Position numbers and translations under genes: made by a program
Source of the DNA: Sphingomonas sp. CCH10-B3
GTDB taxonomy: Bacteria > Pseudomonadota > Alphaproteobacteria > Sphingomonadales > Sphingomonadaceae
DNA length: 64,000 nt
Reading direction: 5' to 3'
NCBI RefSeq assembly: GCF_001556185.1
Contig: NZ_LSIJ01000011.1
Span: 21,658 to 85,657 of the forward strand
Shown here: in pieces, positions 1 through 11,925 of the stretch
How positions within the stretch are numbered: position 1 is the stretch's first letter
How the letters are laid out: each line of letters begins with the position of its first letter
Notes under the pieces: model-generated
Told to the model about the DNA's origin: nothing
The model's input: the letters and a program-made list of their open reading frames with translations, nothing else
Databases searched by the model: none

Positions 1-727
1 GCCGCTTTCGAGCCAGCTGCACGCCGATTACCGCGCCAAGCCGCAGGACAAGGCACCTTTCCTTGTCAACCAGCATGCGATTCCGATCACGGTCGACGAA
101 TTTGCCCTCGCCCAGCGCTTCATGCCGATCGTGTTTTCGAGCGGTGACGATCCCATCCCGCTCGCGCTGATGGGCCTGAACGAAGGCGTCAATGTCTTCG
201 TCGATGCCGAAGGTGCACTGCTCGACAATACGCTGTACGTGCCGGCCTATATCCGCCGCTATCCGTACATGCTTGCGCGGCTGACGCCCGATGCGCAGGA
301 ATTGTCGCTGTGCTTCGATCCGACCTATGACGCGATCGGCAAGCTCGACGAAGGCGAAGCGCTGTTCGCCGATGGCCAGCCGACCGAGTTCACCAAGAAC
401 GTCCTCCAGTTCAACGAAATGTTCGAACAGGCCGGTGCCCGCACGCAGGCGTTCATGACCGAGCTGAAGGACAGCGGCCTGCTGATGGACGGCGAAGTGA
501 CGATCCAGCCGCAGGGCGTCGACAAGCCCTTCGTCTATCGCGGCTTCCAGATGGTCGACGAAACCAAGCTCGTCGATCTGCGCGGCGACGCTTTGCGCAA
601 GATGTCGCAGTCGGGCATGCTGCCGCTGCTCTATGCCCACCTGTTCTCGCTGGCGCTGATGCGCGAAATTTTCGAACGGCAGGTCACTCAGGGCAAGATG
701 CCGGTGCCGGAACTGACGGTAAACTGA
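1..727 (+). CDS. SapC family protein, 5' end outside the window
   Basis: The reading frame is open from base 2 to the TGA at 725-727, giving about 241 C-terminal residues; the start codon lies upstream of the window. The visible protein (PLSSQLHADYR near the edge, then IPITVDEFALAQRFMPIVFS and VNVFVDAEG) matches the SapC family. That family is named after a Campylobacter S-layer locus but is widespread as a cytoplasmic-looking protein in sphingomonads and caulobacters, often beside TonB-receptor and tryptophan-halogenase genes. No membrane segment is visible. The biochemical role of the family is not established, so the name indicates homology only. A promoter and a candidate small RNA follow 50-85 bases downstream. 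Confidence 0.85.
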   Translation, partial: PLSSQLHADYRAKPQDKAPFLVNQHAIPITVDEFALAQRFMPIVFSSGDDPIPLALMGLNEGVNVFVDAEGALLDNTLYVPAYIRRYPYMLARLTPDAQELSLCFDPTYDAIGKLDEGEALFADGQPTEFTKNVLQFNEMFEQAGARTQAFMTELKDSGLLMDGEVTIQPQGVDKPFVYRGFQMVDETKLVDLRGDALRKMSQSGMLPLLYAHLFSLALMREIFERQVTQGKMPVPELTVN

Positions 728-776
728 GCCTTTTCGTGCAAAATCCGGTCCGGCCGTGAAAGCGGCCGAGCCCGGG

Positions 777-805
777 TTGAACCGGTTGACTGTCTTTCCT
801 ATATC
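777..805 (+). promoter_or_regulatory. Candidate housekeeping promoter of the small RNA
   Basis: TTGAAC at 777-782 and TATATC at 800-805 are separated by 17 bases, a good match to a vegetative sigma-70 promoter. A start near 811-812 would place a strong intrinsic terminator about 105 bases downstream with no sensible reading frame between. Seen by eye only; no transcript data. Confidence 0.5.
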
Positions 806-810
806 GTTGT

Positions 811-916
811 GGCGCGGCTCGTGTCCCCCCCTTTCGCGGGCCCGCGCGGCGTGGCTTTCAGCCATGCCCTCCCTGAACCTTGGCCACCTCGTGCTTCGTG
901 CACGAGGTGGTTTTTT
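811..916 (+). ncRNA. Candidate small RNA with C-rich loops
   Basis: The stretch of about 106 bases between a promoter-like sequence and an intrinsic terminator folds convincingly. GCGCGG (812-817) can pair with CCGCGC (842-847) around a loop containing seven consecutive C. GGCGTGGCT (848-856) pairs with AGCCATGCC (860-868) around a three-base loop. A linker with CCCTCCC follows, then the terminator hairpin. C-rich single-stranded loops resemble the anti-Shine-Dalgarno loops of known alphaproteobacterial trans-acting sRNAs, but I do not recognise this as a named family. It lacks the conserved loop of SRP RNA. It could instead be an attenuated leader, but the next gene downstream is on the opposite strand. 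Confidence 0.5.
884..916 (+). terminator. Intrinsic terminator
   Basis: CCACCTCGTGC (884-894) and GCACGAGGTGG (900-910) form a perfect 11-bp stem with a five-base loop, followed by six T (911-916). The T tract is only on the plus strand, so it ends the candidate small RNA or read-through from the SapC gene, not the minus-strand gene that ends at 941. Confidence 0.85.
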
Positions 917-940
917 ATTGGCGCGGCTATTTGTGGACGC

Positions 941-1798
941 CTATTCGGCTGCGACCGGCAGTGGCACCGCGCGCGCCTCATCGGCCAGTGCGGCGAACAT
1001 CCGCCGCAACAGCCGCGCGCAGGCGGCGAGCCCGGGACCTGGCCGGTCGCTCATCGCATCGAGATAGAGTTGCCGGTCGACTTCGATCTGCACGGCATGG
1101 ATTGCGCGATCGGGCGCAGCGTGGACATCAAGGATATGGCCGCCGGCATAGGGCGTGTTGAGTGCATGCGCGATCCCGGCGGCGTCGGCTTCGGCCTCGA
1201 TCCGGTTGACGAAGCGCGCGGCGGCGCTGCGCCCGAACCGGTCGCCGAACACGATCTGCGCAGCCTCGCCTCTGCGGCCGAGCGGCGGCATCGAATGAAG
1301 ATCGACAAGCACTGCCGTGCCGAAGCGCGCGCGCGCCGCCGCCAGCGCCTGACCGAGCGCGGCGTGATAAGGCCGGTGGTGCTGCGCGATCCGCGCCTCG
1401 ACATCGCGCGCGCGCAGTCGGCTGCGCCAGATGTCGTCGATTGTGCCGACGCGGCGCGGCACCAGCCCCAGGCCACTGCGCAGCTTGAGCGACGGCGCCG
1501 GCTGGCGGCGCGGGTCGGCGCCGTCATCGATCATCGGGTCGCGCTCATGCTCGCCGCGGTTGAGGTCGATCCACGCGCGCGGGGTGCGCTGGATCAACAT
1601 CACTTCGTCGCCATGCGCGGCGCGCGCGAGCGAATCGACATGCCGGTCTTCCAGCGCCACCAGTTCGGCGATCCGCACTCGCACCGCCGCTGCCATTGCG
1701 GCGGGATAGTCGCGCCCGCCATGCGGCACCGACACGACCAACGGGCTGGTCGGGATGACCGGACCAAGCCGGTCGAAGCTGGGGCCGGGGTCTGCCAT
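941..1798 (-). CDS. N-formylglutamate amidohydrolase family protein
   Basis: A protein of 285 residues of the N-formylglutamate deformylase family. Diagnostic stretches are VVSVPHGGRDYP near the N-terminus, IDLNRGEHERDP, VLVDLHSMPP in the middle and YAGGHI in the C-terminal half; the histidine and acidic residues in these motifs are those expected to hold the metal. In histidine catabolism the enzyme splits N-formylglutamate to formate and glutamate, but no hut genes are present. In alphaproteobacteria this family is often found next to cpdR, as here (divergent, 110 bases apart), so its physiological substrate may differ. ATG at 1798 is the natural start. Confidence 0.85.
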   Translation of the reverse strand: MADPGPSFDRLGPVIPTSPLVVSVPHGGRDYPAAMAAAVRVRIAELVALEDRHVDSLARAAHGDEVMLIQRTPRAWIDLNRGEHERDPMIDDGADPRRQPAPSLKLRSGLGLVPRRVGTIDDIWRSRLRARDVEARIAQHHRPYHAALGQALAAARARFGTAVLVDLHSMPPLGRRGEAAQIVFGDRFGRSAAARFVNRIEAEADAAGIAHALNTPYAGGHILDVHAAPDRAIHAVQIEVDRQLYLDAMSDRPGPGLAACARLLRRMFAALADEARAVPLPVAAE

Positions 1799-1908
1799 CG
1801 TCCTACGGGCTTAGGCGAGCGACCGGCGCCCGGCAATCGCTGTGCCTGTGCTGGAAAATATTAAAGGCTTCGCGCATAAGATGCGAACAGAAGGGACGCG
1901 AACCGGCG

Positions 1909-2286
1909 ATGATACGAATCCTGCTTGCCGAAGATGATCGGGTGATGCGCGAATATCTGACCCGCGCGCTCGAACGGTCGGGCTATGCGGTTTCCGCGGT
2001 CGACCGTGGGACGGCGGCAATCCCGCTGCTCGAATCGGAGCCGTTCGATCTGCTGCTGACCGACATCGTGATGCCCGAGATGGACGGCATCGAGCTTGCG
2101 CAAAAGGCCGGCGAAATGTGCCCCGATCTGCGCGTGATGTTCATTACCGGCTTTGCTGCGGTCACGCTGAAGGCCGGCAAGACAATGCCGCAGGCGCGCG
2201 TGCTGTCGAAGCCGTTTCATCTGCGCGATCTGGTGCTGGAGGTCGACCGGCTGTTCGAGATGGAAAGCATCACCGGACGGCATTGA
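1909..2286 (+). CDS. cpdR: CpdR-like stand-alone response regulator
   Basis: A single receiver domain of 125 residues without an output domain. The acidic pair is in ILLAEDD (residues 4-10), the phosphoacceptor Asp lies in LLLTDIVMPEMDG (about residue 52), and the conserved Lys is in LSKPFHLRDLV (about residue 104). In Caulobacter and relatives CpdR receives phosphate through the CckA-ChpT relay; when unphosphorylated it docks at ClpXP to promote timed proteolysis. The short length, the MIRILLAEDD start and the divergent N-formylglutamate amidohydrolase neighbour are typical of cpdR in this class. Assignment rests on family resemblance and synteny. Confidence 0.85.
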   Translation: MIRILLAEDDRVMREYLTRALERSGYAVSAVDRGTAAIPLLESEPFDLLLTDIVMPEMDGIELAQKAGEMCPDLRVMFITGFAAVTLKAGKTMPQARVLSKPFHLRDLVLEVDRLFEMESITGRH

Positions 2287-2289
2287 GGG

Positions 2290-2317
2290 TTGCAAGCTTG
2301 AAGGGCGCCGGTTATGG
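2290..2317 (+). promoter_or_regulatory. Possible tRNA promoter
   Basis: TTGCAA at 2290-2295 and TTATGG at 2312-2317 are 16 bases apart and end 12 bases before the tRNA. The match is moderate and overlaps the last bases of the preceding gene region; co-transcription with cpdR is the alternative. Confidence 0.3.
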
Positions 2318-2329
2318 CGCGCTTCCCGT

Positions 2330-2404
2330 GGGCGTGTAGCTCAGTGGTAGAGCACTGTGTTGACATCGCAGGGGTCGCAAGTTCAATCCTTGCCACGCCC
2401 ACCA
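2330..2404 (+). tRNA. tRNA-Val (GAC)
   Basis: A complete cloverleaf with encoded CCA. The acceptor arm GGGCGTG (2330-2336) pairs with CACGCCC (2394-2400), followed by discriminator A and CCA at 2402-2404. The D arm is GCTC...GAGC. The anticodon arm CTGTG/CGCAG encloses TTGACAT with anticodon GAC at 2362-2364, and the T arm contains the GTTCAATCC loop. It reads valine GUC and GUU codons. An intrinsic terminator follows directly. No integrase or duplicated 3' end was seen nearby, so it does not look like an occupied attachment site. Confidence 0.97.
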
Positions 2405-2410
2405 TTAAAG

Positions 2411-2443
2411 GCCCGCCTGGTCTCGCGACCCGGCGGGCTTTTT
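2411..2443 (+). terminator. Intrinsic terminator after tRNA-Val
   Basis: GCCCGCC (2411-2417) pairs with GGCGGGC (2432-2438) and is followed by five T (2439-2443), immediately downstream of the tRNA. Confidence 0.85.
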
Positions 2444-2474
2444 CGTGGGCGCCACCGAGCCCTACTGATGGCGC

Positions 2475-4583
2475 TTACGCGGCGCGCAGCCGGAAGATGG
2501 CGACGCCTTCCGCCCGCATCGGCGGGACCGGCAGCCCCGCTTCGGCCAGCCAGTCACCCGCGAAGGTCGCGTCGCCGTTGCGCATGCGGGCGAACAGCGG
2601 CGGCAGTTCGGCGCCGTCGTGCATTTCCAGATGGCATGTAAGCGCGGGCACGCCCGCAAGCATCGGCAGCCGGATAGGTTGCGGGCGGCGGTGGCTGGCG
2701 GGCGCGATGCGGGTGACGAGCAGGATCAGGTCGCCGGGTTCGCCGACGGCATGCCAAACCAGTCCGTCGGCGGCCTCGCCCTGCCACACGCGGCCGCTGT
2801 GGAGACGAGCGCGCAAGGCCTTGTAGCGCGCGATTGCGTTCGCCAGCTCGGCGCGGCCGGCGGGATCGAGCGTGCCCGGGTCGAGCTCGACGCCGAAATG
2901 GCCGTGGAGCGCGACACTCGCGCGAAAGCCGAGCGACTGGCTGCGTCCCGTCGCATGCGCGGGGCTCGCGCCGACATGCGCGCCCATCAGTTCAGGGGGC
3001 ATGAACGCCAGAAAACCGCGCTGGATCGCGACGCGGCTGACCGCGTCGAGATTGTCGCTGGTCCAGAAACGATGCGTGCGCGCGGCGATCCCGGCGTCGA
3101 TACGCCCGCCGCCGCCGGCGCAGGCCTCGATCTCGACCGCCGGATGCGCGGCGCGGATGCGGTCGATCAGCGCATAAGTGCCGGTGACCTGCGCATGATA
3201 GCGCGCGCGGCCTTGCGCATCCTCGGCAGGCGCAAGGTCGCGATTATGGTCCCATTTCAGATAGCCGATCGGCAGCGTACCGAGCAGGGTATCGAGCCGC
3301 ACGAAAAGGTAATCGCGAACCTCCGCCCGACCCATGTCGAGCACGAGCTGGTTGCGCGCCGTGCGTAGCGGGCGGCCCGCCGCACCCAAAGCCCAGTCGG
3401 GATGCGCGCGGTAGAGATCGCTATCGGGATTGACCATTTCGGGTTCGACCCACAGCCCGAATTCCATGCCGAGCGCCGTGACGCGGTCGGCGAGCGCGGC
3501 CAGCCCTTTCGGATATTTGGCTGCGTCCGGTGTCCAGTCGCCAAGGCCACGGCGGTCGTTATCGCGGCCCGCGAACCAGCCGTCGTCGAGCACGAAGCGT
3601 TCGATTCCGATCGCGGCGGCGCGTTCGGCGAGCGCGCCGATCCGCGCTTCGTCATGGGCGAAGTAACAGGCTTCCCAGCTGTTGAGATGGACCGGGCGGG
3701 GCGGGGGCGGCGATCCCGCCCAGGGACCGCGTTGGCGGATCGCGGCATGGAAATTCTGGCTCGCGCCGTTCAGTCCCGCGCGCGAGAAGGTCGCGAGCAG
3801 CGGTGGCGCCGCGAAATGCTCGCCCGGTTGCAGCTGAATCTCGCCGGGCGCGAGCCAGACGCCTGCCTGCAGCGTCCAATAGCCTTCGTCGCTGCGGTCG
3901 ATCGCCAGCGTGTGGTTGCCCGACCACGCAAGCTGGCAAGCGAAGACATCGCCGGCGTGCGCGGTCGCGCCGTCGCGCAGCACGAACAGCCCCGGCGGCC
4001 CGGCATGGCCGGTCAGCCCGCGCCGGTTCTCGCGCCGCCAGCCATGGGCGGGCATCGGCTCGATCGTCTCGGCCAGCTCGGCATTGTGGCGACCGGTGAA
4101 CGAGCGCACCCGCTGGCAATCGCCGGGGAGCGGCAGCAGCGCCGAGGCAAGCCAGACGAGGTCGAGCGGCGCGTCGCCTTGATTGGTAAGCCTAGCGCTT
4201 GCCTCGACCACATCGGTTGCGGGGTCGAGCGCGAACCGCTGGTCGAGCGTGATCCGGGCGACCGTGTCGGTCAGGCGCACGACCAGCGCATCGCCGTTAC
4301 GCTCGACTACGCATCGGTCGAACTCGACGCCGACATGCTGCGCGCCGCGACTGGCGAGCACGAACGGGCGGTCGAACCAGCCGTTGCCGAACCCCGGCGC
4401 GGTGGTGAGTGGCAGGTCGGTATCGAGCGAAAAGGACGCGCTGCTCCGGCCATTGACGAGCGGCGCCAGCGCGACCTCGCTCGCGACGCGGCCGCCCCAG
4501 TGCCGCCAGATTGGTGCGCCCGTGTCGCGCACTTCCAGCACCAGCGAACAGTCGCGGCCGTGCAGCGCTTCGTATCGGGTCAT
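2475..4583 (-). CDS. Alpha-galactosidase, glycoside hydrolase family 36
   Basis: A protein of 702 residues, the usual length of bacterial GH36 alpha-galactosidases, with an N-terminal beta-supersandwich and a central barrel. Signature stretches are NSWEACYF (about 301), VLDDGWFAGRD (331-341), FGLWVEPEMVNPDSDLY (375-391), YLKWDHNRD (441-449) with the predicted nucleophile Asp445, and WTSDNLD (507-513) with the predicted acid/base Asp510. No signal peptide is visible, so it should act in the cytoplasm on imported alpha-galactosides such as melibiose or raffinose. It stands alone; no transporter or regulator is adjacent. It is divergent from pccB, with about 210 bases between. Confidence 0.93.
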   Translation of the reverse strand: MTRYEALHGRDCSLVLEVRDTGAPIWRHWGGRVASEVALAPLVNGRSSASFSLDTDLPLTTAPGFGNGWFDRPFVLASRGAQHVGVEFDRCVVERNGDALVVRLTDTVARITLDQRFALDPATDVVEASARLTNQGDAPLDLVWLASALLPLPGDCQRVRSFTGRHNAELAETIEPMPAHGWRRENRRGLTGHAGPPGLFVLRDGATAHAGDVFACQLAWSGNHTLAIDRSDEGYWTLQAGVWLAPGEIQLQPGEHFAAPPLLATFSRAGLNGASQNFHAAIRQRGPWAGSPPPPRPVHLNSWEACYFAHDEARIGALAERAAAIGIERFVLDDGWFAGRDNDRRGLGDWTPDAAKYPKGLAALADRVTALGMEFGLWVEPEMVNPDSDLYRAHPDWALGAAGRPLRTARNQLVLDMGRAEVRDYLFVRLDTLLGTLPIGYLKWDHNRDLAPAEDAQGRARYHAQVTGTYALIDRIRAAHPAVEIEACAGGGGRIDAGIAARTHRFWTSDNLDAVSRVAIQRGFLAFMPPELMGAHVGASPAHATGRSQSLGFRASVALHGHFGVELDPGTLDPAGRAELANAIARYKALRARLHSGRVWQGEAADGLVWHAVGEPGDLILLVTRIAPASHRRPQPIRLPMLAGVPALTCHLEMHDGAELPPLFARMRNGDATFAGDWLAEAGLPVPPMRAEGVAIFRLRAA

Positions 4584-4794
4584 GCAGCACCAATGCGGGG
4601 ACGGGAAAAGACCGGCATTGTGACCTTCCTCATTCCCGGTCCGGCGGGCGATCAGTGGGCAGGCTTATGGTCGCCCCCGCCCGTCGATGCAATCATCGAC
4701 CGCCCGCTGCCGCCCGTTTCCGATGCTGCACGGGCGCTTGCATCCGTCGGCAAAGCTGGGAAAAGGGGCGCCGCACGCCAATTGGGGACACGCC

Positions 4795-6317
<1,523 letters not shown>

Positions 6318-6321
<4 letters not shown>

Positions 6322-6677
6322 GCAGGAAGCGATATCAGCTCCGGGCCGAAATGGAGGAGCGTTGGCCGACGCTCTATCAGTTTCTTGCTGCGTATTGCCA
6401 TCAGGACTGGCCCTACTTTTACGGCAGCTTCGAGGAAGCCATTGAAGCGGCAATTTCAGATTATCCGCTAGACGCTCGCCAGCGAGTTCTTAAGGAATGG
6501 CGAGATTGCAATAGGACGGCAATGACAGGTGACGACATCCGGTCGACTTTGCAGGACGGTTTCAGCGTAAATGTGAACTTCACGACGCCCATTGATGGGC
6601 GTAACTTCTGGAACACCGTCTACGATAAGCTGATCGTCTCGGTGCGGGACGAAGTTGGAGAACGCTGGAAACCATGA
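6318..6677 (+). CDS. CdiI-like (contact-dependent inhibition immunity) family protein, orphan
   Basis: A 119-residue protein starting with GTG, coupled by four-base overlaps to both pccB before it and the epimerase gene after it. The N-terminal motif [17 protein letters not shown] and the spacing of acidic residues after it resemble the immunity-protein family annotated for contact-dependent growth inhibition (CdiI_2-like), from which the name comes by recall. No CdiA/CdiB toxin-exporter genes or toxin fragments are seen. Base composition is visibly less GC-rich than in the flanking enzymes, suggesting acquisition. Its role in this operon is unknown; the family call is moderate. Confidence 0.6.
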
Positions 6678-7093
6678 TCCTCGGCCGTCTGAACCATATC
6701 GGCGTCGCGACGCCCTCGATCGAAGCGTCGATCGCGCTGTACCGCGACATCCTCGGCGCGACGAAGATCCACGCGCCGTTCGATCTGCCCGCGCAAGGCG
6801 TGAAGGTGTGTTTCGTCGACACCCCCAACACCCAGATCGAGCTGATCGAGCCGCTTGGCGAGGCGTCGCCCATCCACGGTTTCCTCGCGAAGAACCCGGC
6901 GGGTGGGCAGCATCATGTCTGCTACGAAGTCCCCGACATCCATGAGGCCAAGGCATGGTTCGAGGCGAAGGGCGCCAAGGTGCTCGGCGAACCGCGCATC
7001 GGCGCGCACGGGACGCTGATCTTCTTCGTCCACCCCAAGGACATGGGCGGCGTGCTGACCGAGATCATGGAGACGCCCAAGGGCGATCACTGA
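6674..7093 (+). CDS. mce: Methylmalonyl-CoA epimerase
   Basis: A protein of 139 residues of the vicinal-oxygen-chelate fold. LNHIGVATPSIE opens the first beta-alpha-beta module with a metal-binding His; IELIEPLGEASPI, GGQHHVCYEV and VLTEIME supply the other expected ligands. It interconverts (S)- and (R)-methylmalonyl-CoA between propionyl-CoA carboxylase and the mutase, which fits its place between pccB and the mutase gene. ATG overlaps the stop of the preceding gene (ATGA). Length and motifs are typical. Confidence 0.93.
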   Translation: MILGRLNHIGVATPSIEASIALYRDILGATKIHAPFDLPAQGVKVCFVDTPNTQIELIEPLGEASPIHGFLAKNPAGGQHHVCYEVPDIHEAKAWFEAKGAKVLGEPRIGAHGTLIFFVHPKDMGGVLTEIMETPKGDH

Positions 7094-7221
7094 ACGCTGC
7101 GGCGCCGTAGCGGCAGCGTCCGATGCGGCATACCCGGTTTTCCAAATCATGCCTCACGATTGCATTTTCAGGCGTTTTGTCGCATTCTTGGGATCAGAAT
7201 GACGTCGGGAGAGGGTGTCAA

Positions 7222-8004
7222 ATGACCTATGAAATGATCCGCACCGAGCGCGCCGGGGACGTGCTCGTCGTCACGCTCAACCGGCCCGAGCGCTTGAACG
7301 CGGCGCCGCCGCAGATGTTCGAGGAAATCGGCCATGTGCTCGATCACCTCGACGGCGCGCGCGCGGTGCTGATCACGGGGGAGGGGCGGGCCTTCTGCTC
7401 GGGTGCCGATCTCGCTGGGCGGGATCAGAGCCAGGCATCGCCCGCCGAACGCGCGAAGAATTCGCTGACCAACAGCTACAACCCGACGATGCTCAAGATC
7501 GCGCAGGCCAGCGTGCCGATCGTCAGTGCCGTCAACGGCGCGGCGGCGGGGATCGGGTGCAGCCTCGCGCTCGCCGCCGATTTCTGCATCGCGGGCGAAA
7601 GCGGCTATTTCCTGCAGGCGTTCGTCAACATCGGCCTCGTCCCCGATGGCGGCGCGTCGTGGATGCTCGCGCGGCTGGTGGGCAAGGCGCGCGCGACCGA
7701 GATGATGCTGCTCGGCGAGCGCATCTATGGCCCGCGCGCGGCGGAATGGGGCCTTATCCATAAGTGCGTGCCCGATGTCGTGCTGATGGAAGAAGCGATG
7801 GCGCTGGCAACGCGGCTCGCGGCGGGGCCGACGGTGGCGCTGGGGCTGATGCGGCAGGGCCTGGCCGCCGCGCTCGAAAGCGATTACGCGACCGCGATGG
7901 CGGGCGAGGCCGAGCGCCAGTCGATCGCGGGCCAGACCGAGGATGCCCGCGAAGGCGCGATCAGCTTCCTCCAGAAGCGCAAGGCCGAGTTCAAGGGCGC
8001 CTGA
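7222..8004 (+). CDS. Enoyl-CoA hydratase/isomerase family protein (PaaG-like)
   Basis: A 260-residue crotonase-fold protein. LITGEGRAFCSGADL carries the first oxyanion-hole segment and AVNGAAAGIGCSLALAADF the second; GLVPDGGASWML holds the region of the catalytic Asp/Glu. The C-terminal EGAISFLQKRKAEF is typical of PaaG-type 2-(1,2-epoxy-1,2-dihydrophenyl)acetyl-CoA isomerases and related hydratases. I chose the ATG at 7222 because GGGAGAGGG lies just upstream and the product then begins at the family's usual position. It sits in the propionate cluster but its exact acyl-CoA substrate cannot be read from sequence. Confidence 0.88.
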   Translation: MTYEMIRTERAGDVLVVTLNRPERLNAAPPQMFEEIGHVLDHLDGARAVLITGEGRAFCSGADLAGRDQSQASPAERAKNSLTNSYNPTMLKIAQASVPIVSAVNGAAAGIGCSLALAADFCIAGESGYFLQAFVNIGLVPDGGASWMLARLVGKARATEMMLLGERIYGPRAAEWGLIHKCVPDVVLMEEAMALATRLAAGPTVALGLMRQGLAAALESDYATAMAGEAERQSIAGQTEDAREGAISFLQKRKAEFKGA

Positions 8005-8024
8005 CTTCCGCCTTTTCGCATGCC

Positions 8025-8098
8025 GTCATTGCGAGCGCAGCGAAGCAATCCAGGGGCCGGGCGAGCACTCTGGATCGGCTCGCTGCGCTCGCAATGAC
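8025..8098 (+). repeat. Palindromic dispersed repeat, family A copy 1
   Basis: A 74-base element with 29-base inverted arms (8025-8053 and 8070-8098), starting GTCATTGCGAGCGCAGCGAA and ending in the reverse complement. A second copy is at 41617-41692. It lies between the enoyl-CoA hydratase and mutase genes and could form a strong hairpin in the transcript. Confidence 0.88.
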
Positions 8099-8136
8099 GT
8101 TTCAATTTATCTAGAACGCGGTTTAGGAGGCGAGGC

Positions 8137-10283
<2,147 letters not shown>

Positions 10284-10287
<4 letters not shown>

Positions 10288-10631
10288 GCGATGAAGAGAC
10301 GCCACAGATCGCGCCTGAACCGAACGAGCCCGATCTGCTCGTCTATGATTTCCTCAAATATCTGACTACACTTGCCATTCTGGTGCTCGGCGGCGTGCTG
10401 TCGCTGAATACCGTTGGTCAGGGACTGCCGCGCAATGGTCTGGTGTTGGTGATGATATTGGTGTCGATGGCCGGTGTTGTCGCCGTCACCGGCGCCGATG
10501 CGATCGTTGCCGCGCGGGTAAAATCACGTCCGCTCGGTTGGATGGCGCGTTGGTCGCGGGGGCTTGCGCTTGGATTGCTTGGGGCCGGCACGGGCGCCTT
10601 TCTCTCAATGTGGACGCAAGCACTCAAATGA
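10284..10631 (+). CDS. Small membrane protein of unknown function
   Basis: A 115-residue protein with an acidic, proline-rich N-terminus (about 20 residues) and three likely membrane helices: about 26-46 ([16 protein letters not shown]), 53-73 ([17 protein letters not shown]) and 90-110 ([17 protein letters not shown]). It is coupled to the mutase gene before it and to bioB after it by ATGA overlaps, so it is translated with them. I do not recognise the family and assign no function. Confidence 0.75.
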
Positions 10632-11614
10632 TACGCACTGACTGGACTCGCGCCGAAATCGCCGCCCTCTTCGATCTCCCCTTCGACGAACTGATGTGGC
10701 GCGCGCAGGGCGTGCACCGCGCGCATCACGCAGCGGGCGAAGTGCAGCTCTGCACGCTCCTCTCGATCAAGACCGGCGGCTGCCCCGAGGATTGCGGCTA
10801 TTGCTCGCAAAGCGCCTCGGCCGACACCGGGCTGAAGGCCGAGAAGCTGATGGAAGTGGATGCGGTGCTTGCTGCCGCCGCTGAGGCCAAGGCGAGCGGG
10901 TCGCAGCGTTTCTGCATGGGGGCGGCGTGGCGCAACCCCAAGGACCGCGATCTCGACGCGGTGGTGCAGATGGTCGAGGGCGTGAAGGCGATGGGGCTGG
11001 AGACTTGCATGACGCTCGGCATGCTCGAGCCGCATCAGGCCGAGCGGTTGGCCGAGGCGGGGCTCGATTACTACAACCACAATATCGACACCTCGCCGGA
11101 GAATTACGGCAACATCATCTCGACGCGTACCTTCGAGGATCGGCTGGAGACGCTCGAGCATGTCCGCGCGGCGGGGATCAACGTGTGCTGCGGCGGGATC
11201 GTCGGCATGGGCGAGACGCGCGCCGATCGCGTCGGCTTCGTCCACGCGCTGGCGACCTTGCCGCGCCACCCGGAAAGCGTGCCGGTCAACGCGCTGGTGC
11301 CGGTGAAGGGGACGGTGCTCGGCAACATGCTCGCCGACACACCGATGGCGAAGATCGACGATATCGAATTCGTCCGCACGGTCGCCGTCGCGCGGATCAC
11401 GATGCCGATGAGCATGGTGCGGCTGAGCGCGGGGCGCGAGAGCATGTCGGAGGCAACGCAGGCCTTGTGCTTCATGGCGGGGGCGAATTCGATCTTCACC
11501 GGCGACAAGCTGCTGACGACGGGCAATCGCGGCGACAGCGCGGATGGGGCGATGTTTGAGCGGCTCGGGCTGCGGCCGATGGTGGGGGAAGAGCCGATGC
11601 GGGTGGTGGCGTGA
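10628..11614 (+). CDS. bioB: Biotin synthase
   Basis: A radical-SAM enzyme of 328 residues. The [4Fe-4S] motif CxxxCxxC is at Cys52, Cys56, Cys59 ([13 protein letters not shown]). [23 protein letters not shown] and the C-terminal [17 protein letters not shown] are classical BioB signatures, the last near the residues holding the auxiliary [2Fe-2S] cluster. It inserts sulfur into dethiobiotin. The frame extends upstream, but ATG at 10628 overlaps the stop of the preceding gene and gives the standard length. No other bio genes are near; its place beside the biotin-dependent propionyl-CoA carboxylase genes suggests co-expression with a main biotin consumer. Confidence 0.95.
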   Translation: MIRTDWTRAEIAALFDLPFDELMWRAQGVHRAHHAAGEVQLCTLLSIKTGGCPEDCGYCSQSASADTGLKAEKLMEVDAVLAAAAEAKASGSQRFCMGAAWRNPKDRDLDAVVQMVEGVKAMGLETCMTLGMLEPHQAERLAEAGLDYYNHNIDTSPENYGNIISTRTFEDRLETLEHVRAAGINVCCGGIVGMGETRADRVGFVHALATLPRHPESVPVNALVPVKGTVLGNMLADTPMAKIDDIEFVRTVAVARITMPMSMVRLSAGRESMSEATQALCFMAGANSIFTGDKLLTTGNRGDSADGAMFERLGLRPMVGEEPMRVVA

Positions 11615-11617
11615 ATG

Positions 11618-11649
11618 TTGGTCGCTTTGGCCCTTTCTGCTATGGTAGC
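11618..11649 (+). promoter_or_regulatory. Promoter and possible autorepressor site of vapBC
   Basis: TTGGTC at 11618-11623 and TATGGT at 11641-11646 are 17 bases apart. GCTATGGTAGC (11639-11649), an inverted repeat with arms GCTA/TAGC, straddles the -10 element and is a candidate operator for VapB. By-eye assignment. Confidence 0.45.
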
Positions 11650-11673
11650 GGCGCTTGGTAGAAAGATAGTCCG

Positions 11674-11925
11674 ATGGGCGCGCAGATGAATATCAAGAGC
11701 GACGAAGCCCATGCGCTGGCGACCGAAATTGCGGGCCGCACGGGCGAGACGCTGACGCAAGTGGTGCTGGAGGCATTGCGGGCGCGGCAGCGCGAGCTGA
11801 CGAAGGACGAACGATTCGAGCAGGCCATGGCCATCTGCAGGGATGCCCAGTCGCGCATGACCCCCGAATTTCTGGCACTTAACCATGACGCGCTGCTCTA
11901 CGACGAGTTTGGCCTGCCGAAATGA
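11674..11925 (+). CDS. vapB: VapB-type antitoxin
   Basis: An 83-residue antitoxin whose N-terminus (MNIKSDEAHALATEIAGRTG, then ETLTQVVLEALRAR) matches the VapB subfamily often annotated as PSK-type transcription factors: a short DNA-binding module followed by a toxin-wrapping acidic tail (LLYDEFGLPK). ATG at 11674 and ATG at 11686 are both possible; the latter gives the usual family start. Its last bases overlap the toxin start (ATGA). Antitoxins of this type repress their own promoter and neutralise the PIN toxin. Confidence 0.85.
   Translation: MGAQMNIKSDEAHALATEIAGRTGETLTQVVLEALRARQRELTKDERFEQAMAICRDAQSRMTPEFLALNHDALLYDEFGLPK

Noticed and set aside
811..916. SRP RNA or 6S RNA
   Set aside because: The conserved SRP loop sequence is absent and the length and fold do not fit 6S RNA.
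2330..2404. tRNA-Val as integration site of a genomic island
   Set aside because: No integrase, no repeated tRNA 3' end and no composition change nearby.
8005..8136. Cobalamin riboswitch before the B12-dependent mutase
   Set aside because: The gap is filled by the family A palindrome; no B12-box-like sequence was seen.
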